Below, piece after piece: positions 48,300-59,268 of a stretch of 64,000 bases of DNA. Below the pieces are notes generated by a model. That model was given only the letters and a program-made list of their open reading frames with translations. It was not told the origin of the DNA and ran no database searches. Origin of the DNA: Gremmenia infestans. Lineage: Eukaryota > Ascomycota > Leotiomycetes > Helotiales > Hamatocanthoscyphaceae. The stretch's first letter is position 1. Every line of letters starts with the position of its first letter. The position numbers were made by a program, and so were the translations under genes. Location of the stretch: the NCBI GenBank assembly GCA_032629725.1, contig JAFEVB010000022.1:1-64000 (forward strand), in the 5' to 3' direction.

Positions 48300-50378
48300 C
48301 TAGCCATCTGTGAGTACTCTGGTCCAATCGAACTTTTTCCATCGCTTCTTGAACCCATCGATTCGTTTATCCCCTCGGCTCCATCGTCCCTGTCTCTTTA
48401 TAACATCAGGCTCAATATCCAGCATTCCGCCAATGATCTCTCTTGCGAACAAATCTCCCCGCGGCCATCGGTTCGAGTCTTCAACGATATGCCCTAATCC
48501 ACCATCCATATCAAACCAAGCATGAAAATAAGGCATTTCCTTGGCGATTGACCGGCGGAACGCCAATTTGCCCAAACCGTCTCGTGCTCGTGCTGCAGTA
48601 TCTATCAGTTTCTTATGCTGTGTCCATTCCTCGTCGGAAGATAGGATCGCTTCTTTGAAGAAGGCTGGGGCAGTCTCGCCCAGGCTATATGGTAAGGGCA
48701 CAACTTGCATGGCGGCGTGCATTTTTCTCTGCGGGGTGGCAGCGTTTTCATAGAACACAACATCGCGACCCTGGTCATGATACATCCGTGTCAAGCACTT
48801 CATGAAATTTCGGATCTCCTCCCATTCATCGTCATCGCACTCTAGGAGATTCGTCCTATGTTGGATTGGGACGATGACTGCACCACCTTCACCCAATTCC
48901 GGCTCTGTCGGCAAGGTCAGGTAGACTCGTGTGCCCAGTGATATCAGAGGTGCAACAGGAGGTTGGCCCTTGTCCTCTTGATGGCAAAGCTGGCAGGAAT
49001 CAAGGATCCGATTCATCTTCTGGAAGTCGCCAATAGCCGCATTCTTCAAATTGATCTCGGACTTCTGGACCCGCTTTGCAAGTTTGTTTGCGTTATCATC
49101 CATGTAATCAAGATCGGTATCGAACTTGGCATCTTTTGCAATACGTTCGGCAGCTCTCATTCCATCACCGCCAGCCTGTCCTCTGGTTCTCTTTTCTTCT
49201 CGAACCATGTCTTCAATGCTCATATCTTCATTCTCCTCAACCAGTCCTCTTTCACGGCCCCGCTTATTGTCGATAGATTTCACTTCTCCACGAGTGCCCG
49301 CTAACATTCGATTGTCCATCTTTCCTAGGACTATTACACCCGGCGTAGGGTTATTCGAAAAGCTTGCCATAGCCTCATTGTACTCAGCTTCCAGCTTTGC
49401 TGTATCTGGAGAATTCTTCAATTTGGCCTTCATCACCTGTGCCTTCATCCGATTCAAAGCAGTAGAATCCAGCTGGATGGCTGATTGCACAGGCTTACCC
49501 TCCACAATCTCTCCTTGGGGAAGCTCATTTTCACGTGATACATCCGGACCTCTTCTGATACCCAAAGCCATTTTCCTTTCCTGGAACAGCTCTCCGCTAG
49601 GTTTCTCCTTTCCCACATAACCCTCACCGTAGAGTTGCCTACGATCCAATTCCGTCTGCTCTTCTCGTGCGTCATCAAACTCCTGTAGACCCCCAAATCG
49701 CTCGATAGCAATCTCATCCACAGATCGTCCACTCTGCTCAGCTTGTGTATAAACAGCCTTAAGCTTCGTCATACGCCACTGAGCTCCTGAATCACCAAAT
49801 GTGTATTCAACATCATGCTCCGTATCTAAATCCTCCAACTTTTTGCCATCCGCCAACTCTTGTAGATGAACATTCAACTCGTTCCTGTGAATCTTCAAAT
49901 CGTAATCTGGCTTTGGGGGTGGCTTCTTCTCGACCTTTTTGACACCTTTCTGGGTGTAATCGAATTCTAAAGCCGAAGGATCGGTCATCCAAGAATCGCG
50001 AGTAAGCTTAGGAGTCGTCGACGGCTCTTCACCGTCTGGTACTGGCAAATCCTCGTGCGGGTCAGAAGTCTTCTCGTGCTTGCTTCTTCGGAGACTGTTC
50101 TCCTCGCCCTCACGAGAATGTCTCGATCGTTTATGTCTGTGGTCATCATGCTCGTGGTCGTCCTCTCTGGGCTTGTGATGCTTCGATCTGCGTTTATCTG
50201 CGTCCGAGTCGTCGTCTCTGTGATGTTTCGATCGGTGACGATGCTTATGTTTATTCTTTTCCCTGCTGCTTGCATTCTCCTCTCGTTCCCTTGCCTTCTT
50301 CTCCTCTGCCAATGCCTTTTCGAAATCGTCGAGGCCGTCCATTACTAGAAATTGGTGAAACGTGGTTGAGGAATCCAA
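48300..50378 (-). CDS. CWF19: CWF19-like splicing factor (CwfJ family)
   Basis: A 692-residue nuclear protein of the Cwf19/CWF19L family, which associates with the late spliceosome and the lariat debranching enzyme (yeast relative Drn1). The N-terminus (about 14-110) is a charged Lys/Arg/Asp/His-rich tract with KHKHRHRSKHH-like runs. WMTDPSALEFDY follows near 130. The CwfJ_C_1 domain (about 445-575) has SCQLCHQ (C462, C465), IQHRTN (H507) and a MHAAMQVVPLP segment like the HIT-type ending. CwfJ_C_2 (about 580-692) contains FHAWFDMDGGLGHIVED. It is intronless. The second Met (50,342, MDGLDDFEKAL) is the likelier start, as the family begins that way. It is divergent from GPN1. Confidence 0.9.
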   Translation of the reverse strand: MDSSTTFHQFLVMDGLDDFEKALAEEKKAREREENASSREKNKHKHRHRSKHHRDDDSDADKRRSKHHKPREDDHEHDDHRHKRSRHSREGEENSLRRSKHEKTSDPHEDLPVPDGEEPSTTPKLTRDSWMTDPSALEFDYTQKGVKKVEKKPPPKPDYDLKIHRNELNVHLQELADGKKLEDLDTEHDVEYTFGDSGAQWRMTKLKAVYTQAEQSGRSVDEIAIERFGGLQEFDDAREEQTELDRRQLYGEGYVGKEKPSGELFQERKMALGIRRGPDVSRENELPQGEIVEGKPVQSAIQLDSTALNRMKAQVMKAKLKNSPDTAKLEAEYNEAMASFSNNPTPGVIVLGKMDNRMLAGTRGEVKSIDNKRGRERGLVEENEDMSIEDMVREEKRTRGQAGGDGMRAAERIAKDAKFDTDLDYMDDNANKLAKRVQKSEINLKNAAIGDFQKMNRILDSCQLCHQEDKGQPPVAPLISLGTRVYLTLPTEPELGEGGAVIVPIQHRTNLLECDDDEWEEIRNFMKCLTRMYHDQGRDVVFYENAATPQRKMHAAMQVVPLPYSLGETAPAFFKEAILSSDEEWTQHKKLIDTAARARDGLGKLAFRRSIAKEMPYFHAWFDMDGGLGHIVEDSNRWPRGDLFAREIIGGMLDIEPDVIKRQGRWSRGDKRIDGFKKRWKKFDWTRVLTDG

Positions 50379-50522
50379 AATCTGGGGAAGCGAAATGGAG
50401 CTTCTTGGCTTGGGTCTTCAAGCTTGTGCAAAAACATCCAAGCGAAAACATCCCACTTCACCCCGCATCACTTTTTCTCCGCAACCTTAGACCTCGATCT
50501 TCAACAACTACAAAACTCGGTT
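50379..50522. promoter_or_regulatory. Bidirectional promoter, CWF19 / GPN1
   Basis: Only 144 bases (180 if CWF19 starts at its second Met) separate two divergent start codons, so both core promoters and leaders must overlap. Both products act in nuclear RNA metabolism, splicing and RNA polymerase II assembly. Joint control is plausible but inferred. Confidence 0.6.
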
Positions 50523-51736
50523 ATGGCTACACCACAGGCAACACCAGGCGCTCAGCCTGTAGCTATCGTCTGCGTAGGAATGGCAGGTAAGCATTCTTTA
50601 CTTGAAACCCCGCAAACCCTGCTAACTCTCTCCCAGGCTCAGGCAAAACTACCTTCATGCAACGCATCAACTCCCACCTCCACTCCCAGAAAGAGCCGCC
50701 TTATGTCATAAACCTCGACCCTGCCGTGCGCACTGTCCCTTTTGACAGCAATATTGATATCCGCGACAGCGTCAACTACAAAGAAGTAATGAAGTCCTAT
50801 AACCTAGGCCCGAACGGCGGCATCCTAACATCCCTCAATCTCTTCGCCACAAAGATAGACCAAATTCTTACTTTGCTCGAAAAGCGCACTGCTCCCGATC
50901 CAGGAAACCCCGAAAAGGCTCCCATCAAGAACATTTTGGTGGATACACCAGGCCAGATCGAAGTCTTCGTTTGGAGCGCTTCGGGAAGTATCTTGCTGGA
51001 CAGTTTGGCGAGCACGTTCCCGACTGTCATTGCATATATCATCGATACACCGAGGACAGCGAGTACAAGTACCTTCATGAGTAACATGCTATACGCTTGT
51101 AGTATCCTCTACAAAACGAAGCTGCCTATGATTTTGGTATTCAATAAGACGGATGTGAAGGACGCTGAGTTTGCAAAGGAGTGGATGACTGATTTTGAAG
51201 CCTTTCAGGAGTCGCTTAGGCAAGAGGAAGAGGCTGGTAGTTTTGGAGGTATGGAGGGAGGCGGGAGTGGATATATGGGGAGTTTGCTTAATAGCATGAG
51301 CTTAATGCTTGAGGAGTTCTACAGTCATTTGAGTGTAGTGGGTGTGAGCTCTATGACCGGGGCGGGTATTACGGAATTCTTCGAAGCAGTACATGGAAAG
51401 GCGGAGGAATTTGAGAGAGATTACAAGCCGGAGCTAGAGCGCAAGAGAAAAGCAAGGGAGGATGAGAAAATCCAGAATCGGGAGAAGGAGTTGGGGAGAT
51501 TGATGAAGGATATGGCTGTCTCTGGGGAGCCATCTTCGAGAAAGAAGCCCGAAACTGATATGGATACTTTGAGCGACATGGAGGACGATGACGAGGACGA
51601 CGAGGAAGGTGATGAGAGCGAGGAGGGCTTGGCTGCGAGATACAAGCAAGCTCTAGCGGACTCTGGAGGCGAGAAGCCTAGTAACGAAGATTACAGCTTC
51701 ACACGGTATCTTAAAGCAAGCCAGATGAATATGTAA
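50523..51736 (+). CDS. NPA3: GPN-loop GTPase 1 (RNA polymerase II assembly)
   Basis: Exon 1 is 50,523-50,586 and exon 2 is 50,637-51,736. The 50-base intron (GTAAGC...TCCCAG) interrupts the P-loop, and joining gives GMAGSGKTTF at residues 19-28. The protein has 387 residues. The GPN signature is in NLGPNGGIL, the DxxG-type motif in VDTPGQIE and NKTD in LVFNKTDV. The C-terminal half has a charged coiled region and an acidic Asp/Glu stretch (about 330-350), usual for Gpn1/Npa3. The family helps RNA polymerase II assemble and enter the nucleus. The frame after the intron alone would miss the nucleotide-binding loop. Confidence 0.93.
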
Positions 51737-52113
51737 AGGAATTTAGGGTTATAGATGGGGAGAAAAGGCGTTGGGGTGGGAAGCATTGCACGGCGCATAT
51801 TTGATACCATACGGAACTTTGTAGTGGAAAACCACGTTATAAAAATTTGTACTCTTTCTTGAAAGTTCCACTGCGAGGAAGCATTCCATCATTCACGAGA
51901 TCTAGGAGCTCTTAAAGTACCCGTGAGGATTTGTAGAGCCCATGCATTCTCCAGCCTTTTATAGCCAGGTCTTTTAGAGATGTACCCAACGCCAGTTTGC
52001 ATGCGTGCCCAAATCAGTCCATTATTGCGCCCTCATGCCATTGCTCCTGCTCCCCAAAACCAATCAAAATATCATTCTTCTTTCCCATCACTTTCATCTG
52101 CCGCGAGTTTTCG
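51737..52113. other. Intergenic between convergent genes
   Basis: About 380 bases between the GPN1 stop and the RPABC4 stop. It should hold both 3' untranslated regions. No gene seen. Confidence 0.5.
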
Positions 52114-52454
52114 TCATCTAGCCTCAAATTGCACCATTCTGTTCACATCCTGTTAGCAAAGTTGAACTTCTCAGGCGACCTTTTTGCTCCATTATCCCGA
52201 ATTGCGACCCCTCTTCACCTCCCCACTGTCAAACTCAAGCCGGCGATGGCTTACCTCTTAGTCCTCTCCTTATAAAGCACACGATGCCCACACTCCTTGC
52301 ACCGAATGGGATCACCCCTCTTGAGTGGCACCTTGCTGTTGCAGTCGCCGCAGAGGTAGTTGATAGCGGGGCCGTCGCTGGCGAGCCCGCTGCCAAAGGC
52401 GTCGCGAGTGGGTGCTGGGGCTGAGACGGGGGGTTGGTAGGCTTCGCGGGACAT
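52114..52454 (-). CDS. RPC10: RNA polymerase I/II/III subunit RPABC4 (Rpb12)
   Basis: A 74-residue zinc-binding subunit shared by the three nuclear RNA polymerases. Exon 1 is 52,454-52,255 and exon 2 is 52,138-52,114, only 25 bases. The intron (GTAAGC...GAACAG) splits an Arg codon; without it the protein would end at ERTKR, while splicing restores the conserved tail RMVQFEAR. The zinc site is CGDC...CKEC within LCGDCNSKVPLKRGDPIRC and KECGHRVLYK. The N-terminal 30 residues are Pro/Ala-rich and variable, as usual. It is divergent from the UBTD-like gene (508 bases between starts). Confidence 0.93.
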
Positions 52455-52962
52455 GGCTGCGACTATATTCGTGGGTATTCGGAGAAGGTCTGTTTGTGTC
52501 TGTAGAGTTGAGGTTCGGGTTGAGGATTGTGGAATAGTGATTCAAAGCTGTTCATGGAAATATTTCTTTGCGCGACGGTTAAAAAGGCTGCGACTCTGAG
52601 ACGCTAAGCTGTATTGGGGAGATCTAGATTCCCTTGAGGTTGAAGTCAAATCAATGTGGCGTCGCAGGGTGGAGCAACTGCCATCGCCATGATCAGTTCA
52701 ACTTTACCTCTCCTCGTTCTTTTTCCTTTTTCATTCGCTACAATGCGACTTGCAGCATAACCCCAGTATTCATACAGTACCGGCATTTTCTTGCCGTACC
52801 TTAATCTCGCTCACTTGCTCAATTGCTGTGACTGCTTTGGTGTAAACCTATTTCACATTTCGCATAGGAGGGGGGGAAGCTCTTCAATTGCTTGAGACTC
52901 TCTGTCTCCTTCGTGTGCATACTATCACATACCTACTATAAAATTGGTGAGAGAGAGGAGCC
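52455..52962. promoter_or_regulatory. Shared upstream region, RPABC4 / UBTD-like
   Basis: 508 bases between divergent starts, with pyrimidine-rich stretches (TTTACCTCTCCTCGTTCTTT) on the UBTD side. No gene or clear motif beyond that. Confidence 0.5.
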
Positions 52963-53989
52963 ATGGTAAGCTTCCAGTCCCATGCTACAAAAAAAAGCTA
53001 ATCGAACCGCTACAGGGCTGCTGCGCATCGACCCCATCATCGCCTTACCCTGCCCAGGAAGGTCACTCCTCCTCCCGCGCAATAACATCCTCGCAACCTC
53101 AATCGCAGTCTGCCCTTCCGAGACCCTCTACCAATGCATCCAGTCACAGCAATCATCAACCTCGCCCCGCTCACTACCTTCAATACGGACATCCAAGGCC
53201 GGGAAACAGTGCTGAAACCAGTGCCCGAAATAACACTGGTCCGTTGAAGCAGCCTAAGAAGTGGAAGACGAAACCTGGAGTAACTGCCTGGACACGGGAG
53301 AGCCTGGATAGTGAACGAGAAGCATTTTTTGATACTAGAGTCACAGGTCGCCCAGAAATATGGCTGGCGATACGATCCGCGCTGGAATTGCTATGGGCTG
53401 GTGGTGATCCTGGGGATGAAGATGGCGGTATCGGAACTGCACAATCTATACTTGATGCAGCTGGAGTAGTTATGCAACATGGCGATATGACGAAGCTTGT
53501 CTACGATTCTTTTGGCGGTCTCTACGAGTTACCCAAGCACATAGTTTCCGACCCGGAAAACTTGGCGCCGTCACCTGCTCCTGTGTTGAAAAATGATGAC
53601 GAAAGGAGTAAAGAGGATGGAGAAAGCGAGGAGATGGATGAGGATGAGGTTCTGAGGCGTAGGGAAGAGAAAGGAAAAGCGGTTGTCAATGAGGCTGATA
53701 TGGTGGGTGTAAAGGTGCGATTTAGCGATGGCGCGCTTCCCGATCATAGCCTTAGACTTGGGAAGGACGATTCTGTGCGCTTGCTTATACGGCGCGTTGT
53801 GGAGGAAGTTGGAGTACGTTTTCCTCTCCCATTGGTATTCTTTACTGACCAGTCAAACAGCTCACTCCATCCAAGAGAATCAAGATCGTTTACATGGGTA
53901 GAATCCTAGTAGAGGGCAAGTCTTTGATAGATCAGGGGTGGAATGCTCAGGAGGAACATGTCCTTTCTGCATTGGTGTTTGATAGCTAA
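52963..53989 (+). CDS. UBTD-type ubiquitin-like domain protein, MGCC N-terminus
   Basis: Three exons: 52,963-52,965 (the ATG alone), 53,016-53,813 and 53,861-53,989, giving 309 residues. The first intron is GTAAGC...CTACAG (50 bases) and the second GTACGT...AAACAG (47 bases). The joined start reads MGCCAST, a good N-myristoylation signal (Gly2) with Cys3/Cys4 for palmitoylation, as in UBTD1/2 relatives. The UBTD N-terminal domain spans about 90-210 (WTRESLDSEREAFFDTR, EIWLAIRSALE, LDAAGVVMQHGDM, VYDSFGGLYELP). An acidic linker and a C-terminal ubiquitin-like fold follow (about 230-309: VKVRFSDG, RIKIVYMGRIL). It probably acts at membranes in ubiquitin-linked control. A start 19 bases upstream in a read-through frame is less likely. 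Confidence 0.85.
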
Positions 53990-55896
53990 AGGCAGTACAT
54001 AGGCAGCAATCGCTGTCACCGGGATCGTCTTTTCCATTCTGTAACTGTCTGAAAAGGAGGCATGGACATATTATGGGTATACCCTTGAAAATGAAGGCGT
54101 TTGGAGCGTGTGGTGTTTATAGGCTTAGCGTATCCTTACGGGCAGCCACAGTGTTTGTCTCTTTAATCAATAATCAATACCCTTGCACTAGCTGCTGACA
54201 ATGATACTAAGTGATTAGCTAGACATTTTAAACCTACCTAGTATCTTAGGTCGGGGCTTTACAGGTTTCAGCTGTCACATGCGGATAATCAAAGCAAAGG
54301 GAAGAATTTCATTCTTTTAAAATATATAAACTCTCCTGCCTCATTTCCAAAGTTCTTCACAATACTTCACGTATTTCACCTGTATGATCGAGTTAGCTAC
54401 TGCATTTTCAAGTCTTCAAAATGATACATGACAGGAACGTGAGTAACTATCTCAGTTCTCCAAGGTGAAAATATATGTTTCTTCAAGGTATGTCTCGGAA
54501 AGAACAGCAAATATTTGGATTCATCAAAGCAACAGGCAAGGTAATATGGTAATAGAGGGGTGTGCTTACATTTCGAAGATTCCATTCAAGCATTCGCAAC
54601 TTTGGGGTGTTACCTATGCATCCATGGCAGTGTCAGCGACGTTTCACTTCAACTAAGAAGATCTCGAGTGAGCGAGAGCAAGAACCATAAAGCAAATTTC
54701 AGGCTAGGAGAAGGTTAGCTTAGATGTTCCATTTCTTTGGCGTTGGGGATGCATACCTCATTAAATCAGATTTTTTGTAATGCGTTCAGCAACCGACTTA
54801 AGTCAGCTTCAAACAGTGTGAATAAGTTTCATCATTTGATGCCATGGTCTATCAACAACAGGAAGAGGGGAATGTAATGTTTACCTGAGCAAAGCATGTT
54901 AGCGAAAGCTCAGAAACTGGCGGTCGGTGATGCTGAAGTATCATGCAATTGGATCAGCTGACGAGTTCTCAACAAGCACTTCTCTACCGTCTATCCTCAC
55001 AAGGTTTGTACGCCTTGCTTTGTTGAGAATAGGGGCGAGAGTGCGCAGTCTGTCCGCCCGTTCGTTCAAAGTTCGTCATGGTATGCATATATGGGAAGAG
55101 CTTGAATCGAGGAAGGGGGTGTACCTATGCCAATTTTATGGTTAGCAAAGAGCTTTTGAAAGTGTTGAAGAAGAAATGCAAAGATAGAGAATGGGTCAGA
55201 CAAGGCTGAAACTTTAAAGAGACGGAATCTACATGATAACTTCAGTTCGAGGATTCCTAGATTTGTCATTGGATCATCACACCCAGTGGCACTAGGCCAA
55301 AGAAATAAAATGTAAAATGTAAAATTTACCTTTGATATCTGAATTGAGCATGAGACTATGAGCGAGGACTATAAGTTTACTACAAGGGACAGTTAGCAAC
55401 GGCCCTAGAAGTGAATGCAGGTTGAACGACTTTGGGGTAGAGAACTCAGAAATATGGTTACAAATCCCCATTGTGATGTAAGAGTTGGATTGTTCAATAT
55501 GTGTTCTTCTCATCATTGAATTGGGTGGAAATATTGGGGAAGGTTGGAGCTTACCATTGTATCGTTAGACGCTCAACTGTCAGAAGGTCGAGGACATCTC
55601 GTTGATACTTTGATTCATAAAACAATGTATAACATATCCCAATCACGCCAATGTGCGCGTTGTTGGTTCTGCTCTGTTGTGATGGGAAGAGGGAAGAAAA
55701 GTTGAAGCTCAAAAATATTTTGCGCGCAGGTGGGAACTGGATTCCTTAGCGCAACGCTAACCGCGTCAGATTAGCGCAGTATTATCACAACCACAGCCAC
55801 ACGTGGCGTCTGATATCAAGTGGCGAGCTTCTTATCATCATCAACTTCCCTTTTACACGTCTGCACCGCAAGAGACAATCTCCAGTAGTTGTAAAC
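53990..55896. other. 1.9-kb gap without an assigned gene
   Basis: No firm gene. Many small frames occur on both strands. On the minus strand 55,066-54,941 is open for 42 codons with a protein-like reading (RADRLRTLAPILNKARR) ending in TGA, and several GTAAR donor-like sites and an ATG followed by GTAAGC (near 55,558-55,550) lie upstream. An intron-rich small gene on the minus strand is possible, but I could not join its exons. The end of this stretch is the promoter of the next gene. Confidence 0.3.
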
Positions 55897-57275
55897 ATGG
55901 CTCCAATGGCTGCAATAGGAGGCATCTGGGCTCCTATAGCCGTCAGGAGCTTCAAGTAAGTTTTGTCTTGCACGCAATGCGTCACAGCTTGCTACAACCC
56001 CAATGTATTTCCCCCGCATTATAATTACGGTATTAACAACAACATAGGGTTGCTTTCAAGAAAGCCTCAACCCTTCTCAAAGCGCGCCTTCCAGAGGTAG
56101 CGAGACAAATTCAACGTGGACTTCAACGTGAAGTCCGACCAATACTCGTACGAACATCTCCACGTCAACCTATTCATCGGATAGCCGCTCTCCGCCAAAG
56201 CAAGGGAAGATGGTACACCACCCACAGCACTATCCACGCCGGCATCCGTCGGTTCATGAGCACAGGAGCAGAGCATGGTCCAAAGTTTAATCGAGCTTCG
56301 TTCCCATCCTCTGCCACTTCTAGAGCTGTTGGCCAACTTACCGCTCGAGCACCCTTTGCCTCGACCCTACGTCCGAATCTCACTGGTGGTTGCCTCCCAC
56401 GAACCGCAGGAGGTTATGGCCTAGGTGGAGGACGTGCCAGCGCTCGTCATTTCTCTCACACGCCTGCTGCTCCTGCGCAGGTTGTCAATAATGTGTCACA
56501 AGCTGTGCGAGCTTTTTTCCTAACCGGCCAGAAGGCCCAATTTGACGGGATGACGTCCGCAGGAGAGAAGAGATACCGCGCGGTCACTGATTTCCAAGAA
56601 GAAACCACACGCAAGATGCGGTCATTTTCAAAGAACGCACCTGGCTCTTATATCGACTTTCACGTCAGCCCAACTGTTACTGCCCTCACCCCTCTCGGTG
56701 CCGCTTTCCCCTTCGGCTCAGCTCTGGAAATCTCAGCACCTAGTCTCAATACCGAGGGCTTCTTGGACGTTCTTTCGGTCGACTTCTCGCGTGCTCTGAA
56801 GGACCTCGCCGCTACGATGAACGACTTGAAACGTCTCGCTTCACTGGGCGATCTTCCCATAACCCTGGAACGAAAATCCACCCTCAGAGTCAGGTTTCCG
56901 GGTTGTGATGCCGAGAGCGTGGAAGCACTCTGTAATGAGATCGGGGTTCAACGAGGAATCATACATCAAGATGAGACATTTAGCCAGAGCTGTGGAGGTG
57001 AAGTTGCCTTGATGTTTCCGTTTGCACCTACGTCGGAACATACCATATCTTCACCAGGAGGCTCTTTGCGGTCACAAACAGGGCATGATTTTGAAGAGGT
57101 CATGGAAGATATTGATAATCCATGGCTGGAGGGATACGAAAGCATGGAGGATTCATCCGAGCATGAATCGGCGTACTTCACTAAGCCAAGTCAGCAGCAG
57201 AATTCGTCCAGCTATGAGGGCCTGGAGGGCATTTATCGATTTATCGAAGAGTGTGATAATGCACGGAGAATATGA
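55897..57275 (+). CDS. Fungal 'casein kinase II beta 2 subunit-like' protein
   Basis: Exon 1 is 55,897-55,955 and exon 2 is 56,048-57,275. The intron (GTAAGT...ACATAG) splits a Lys codon, giving 428 residues. The protein belongs to a family of filamentous fungi that databases label casein kinase II beta 2 subunit, but I see no zinc-binding CK2-beta motif, so that name is doubtful. Conserved-looking blocks are APFASTLRPNLTGG, LPRTAGGYGLGGGRASARHF and QAVRAFFLTGQKAQFDGM. The N-terminus is basic and hydroxylated with few acids (ARLPEVARQIQRGLQREVR), which suggests a mitochondrial or membrane location. The C-terminal 60 residues are acidic. Function unknown. Confidence 0.75.
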
Positions 57276-58147
57276 TACAATAACATCTTTTCATTTGTCG
57301 ATCTCTTAGTACTGGTTTGGACTAGGGTTTTGCATTTCAGATGATTGGACTGCAAAGGATTTCGGGTTGCTGGTATAGGTGTGCTTTGGAGGATGTACAG
57401 GCACATTCGCTCACTTCGCTTTGCATATGGTCTCGATATTCTAGCCTCTTGAGTCTTGAGTTGCTTAGTTTAATAAACAATCCAGTGGACATATTCAAGT
57501 TATTTGTCCACCAGTTGAAATCAACTTCAAATAGGCTTTCTTTTGGTTAATAAAACGGTTCATGCCAAAAGCCGGATCTGAGTGATTAACGTTCTTGCCC
57601 AATTCACTACCAGCCCCCGCCTCTCACCAATACACAATATTGTTTGAAATAAGACTGACTCTAACGTCCGCAACGACCGTAAATTAATCATCAGGCTAAC
57701 ACCATTTACACTAGATCTAAGGAAAACATAAATGCTTCGCAGACATGTCAAGCCTAGTCTTTGAAGATATCAATTATCCAGTGCGCAAGCTCCAAGAGCC
57801 CTGACTATGAGCTTAGAAAATAGTGCATCAAATCACAAACCAGTTCAGCTGGTTCCTCTATGATGGCGGCTAAGGCCGTTAGAGTTTTGTTAATTTGGCC
57901 TGTATTTTTGCAATTCTTTATCTGCAATTTTTCCTTTTACTTCTATTTGGAAATTCGACTTGTTTAGAGATGGGGAAATGGCGGAGAGATTATGAACCGT
58001 GTGGTAAATATATCTCGACTACGAGCTACATTGTATTCGCTGCAGTATGTTTAGGCAGGAAATGGCAGAAGAGCGGACAATGTCCTTATATTTCCATATC
58101 ATTCCTTCTGACTATAAAGTATATCTAATGTAGGCATTTTACATAAT
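57276..58147. other. Intergenic, no gene seen
   Basis: About 870 bases between convergent genes. Composition is ordinary to mildly AT-rich. No supported frame or RNA. Confidence 0.5.
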
Positions 58148-59268
58148 TCATTCATCGTCCCCGAAGAAGACCTTGATGGGCAACCAATCATCTCCGCACA
58201 CCTTGAATCGATCTGGCAGGCCATCCAGCTTCTTGATCTCCTCATCCGTCAAACTCCACCCATCAAGCTCAAAGTTTGTCTCGACACGCTCCTTGTTCAC
58301 ACTCTTGGGAATAACAGACCAGCCCTTCTGGATACCCCATGCAAGAAGCACTTGCTGGGGAGTCTTGCCCTTGGCCTTGGCTAGAGCGAGCAGTGTCTCG
58401 TCTTTGTAGAGGGGGGAGTTGGTGGAGCCTAGGCACGAGTAACCGGTGCTGTGGATTCCCTTGGAGGTGTTGTAGGCGACGAGTTTTGGAGAGGGGTTGT
58501 TGGGGTGGAGTTCGATTTGGTTTACTGCTGGGACGATCTGGACCGGTCAGTTGAGGAAGAGTAGAGAAGGTGACCGAGACGAACCTTGGTAGACGGGTCA
58601 TTGAGCAACTTCTCGAGGTTCTTGATACCAAAGTTGGAGACTCCAATGTTCTTTACCTTGCCAGTGGCAGGCAGCTTCTGCATCTCTTGCCATGTCTTGA
58701 TGAAGTCCCAATCTGGGAGGTGCTTCTTCAGATCGGTGGGGTCGGTAGAGCATGGCCAATGTATGAGATATAGATCAACGTAATCGACACCCAGCGACTT
58801 CAAAGAGGAGTCAATCCCCTCTTGAACGCGCTTGTGCCATGGGTTGTCGAGCTTGGTAGTAAGCCAGATCTGCTCCCTTGGGACACCAGAATTCTTGATG
58901 CCAAGACCGACCTCAGCCTCGTTTCCGTAGGCAAGCTGGTATTTAATCAGCATTAAAGCCTGAGAAATGGGACTGTTTCACAAACCGCTGTGTCAATGTG
59001 ACGGTACCCTTTCCTCAAGGCAACCTCAACGGCCTTCTCAACTTCACCGGGTTGGGATTGCCAAGTTCCAAGTCCAATAGCTGGAATCTTGTCTCCCGTG
59101 TTCAGAGTGTACGTCTTCCTATTTAGGTGGGCTTGTGAGCTGAACGGCCTCATGGGTGAGAACTGAGAGGTCACACTGGCCAGTCTCCGCAGACTTCTGC
59201 TTTGACATGAACAGGGGATATCTTGAGGGTGCGAAGCAAACTTACGAGGTAACTTTAGTGGATGCCAT
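58148..59268 (-). CDS. Aldo-keto reductase
   Basis: Four exons on the minus strand: 59,268-59,246, 59,118-58,986, 58,935-58,585 and 58,537-58,148, giving 298 residues. Introns are GTAAGT...AAATAG, GTTTGT...TACCAG and GTTCGT...GTCCAG. Joins read TKVTSKTYTLNTG, HIDTALAYGNE and PSTKIVPAVNQIELHP. The catalytic tetrad is complete: Asp50, Tyr55, Lys80 and His111. The NADPH-binding end has IPKSVNKERVETNF, the typical AKR coenzyme site. The enzyme reduces carbonyls with NADPH; similarity to glycerol dehydrogenase/alcohol dehydrogenase (NADP+) types is likely, but the substrate is not readable. The 23-base first exon is easily missed: an in-frame ATG in intron 1 (59,174) gives a wrong start. Confidence 0.9.

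Noticed and set aside
50055..50348. Hydrophobic plus-strand frame of 97 codons
   Set aside because: Antisense of the charged N-terminal tract of the CWF19-like gene, which explains its Val/Leu-rich reading.
58953..59174. Alternative start MTSQFSPMRPF for the aldo-keto reductase
   Set aside because: The 23-base exon at 59,268-59,246 gives the family-typical start, and this Met lies inside the resulting intron.
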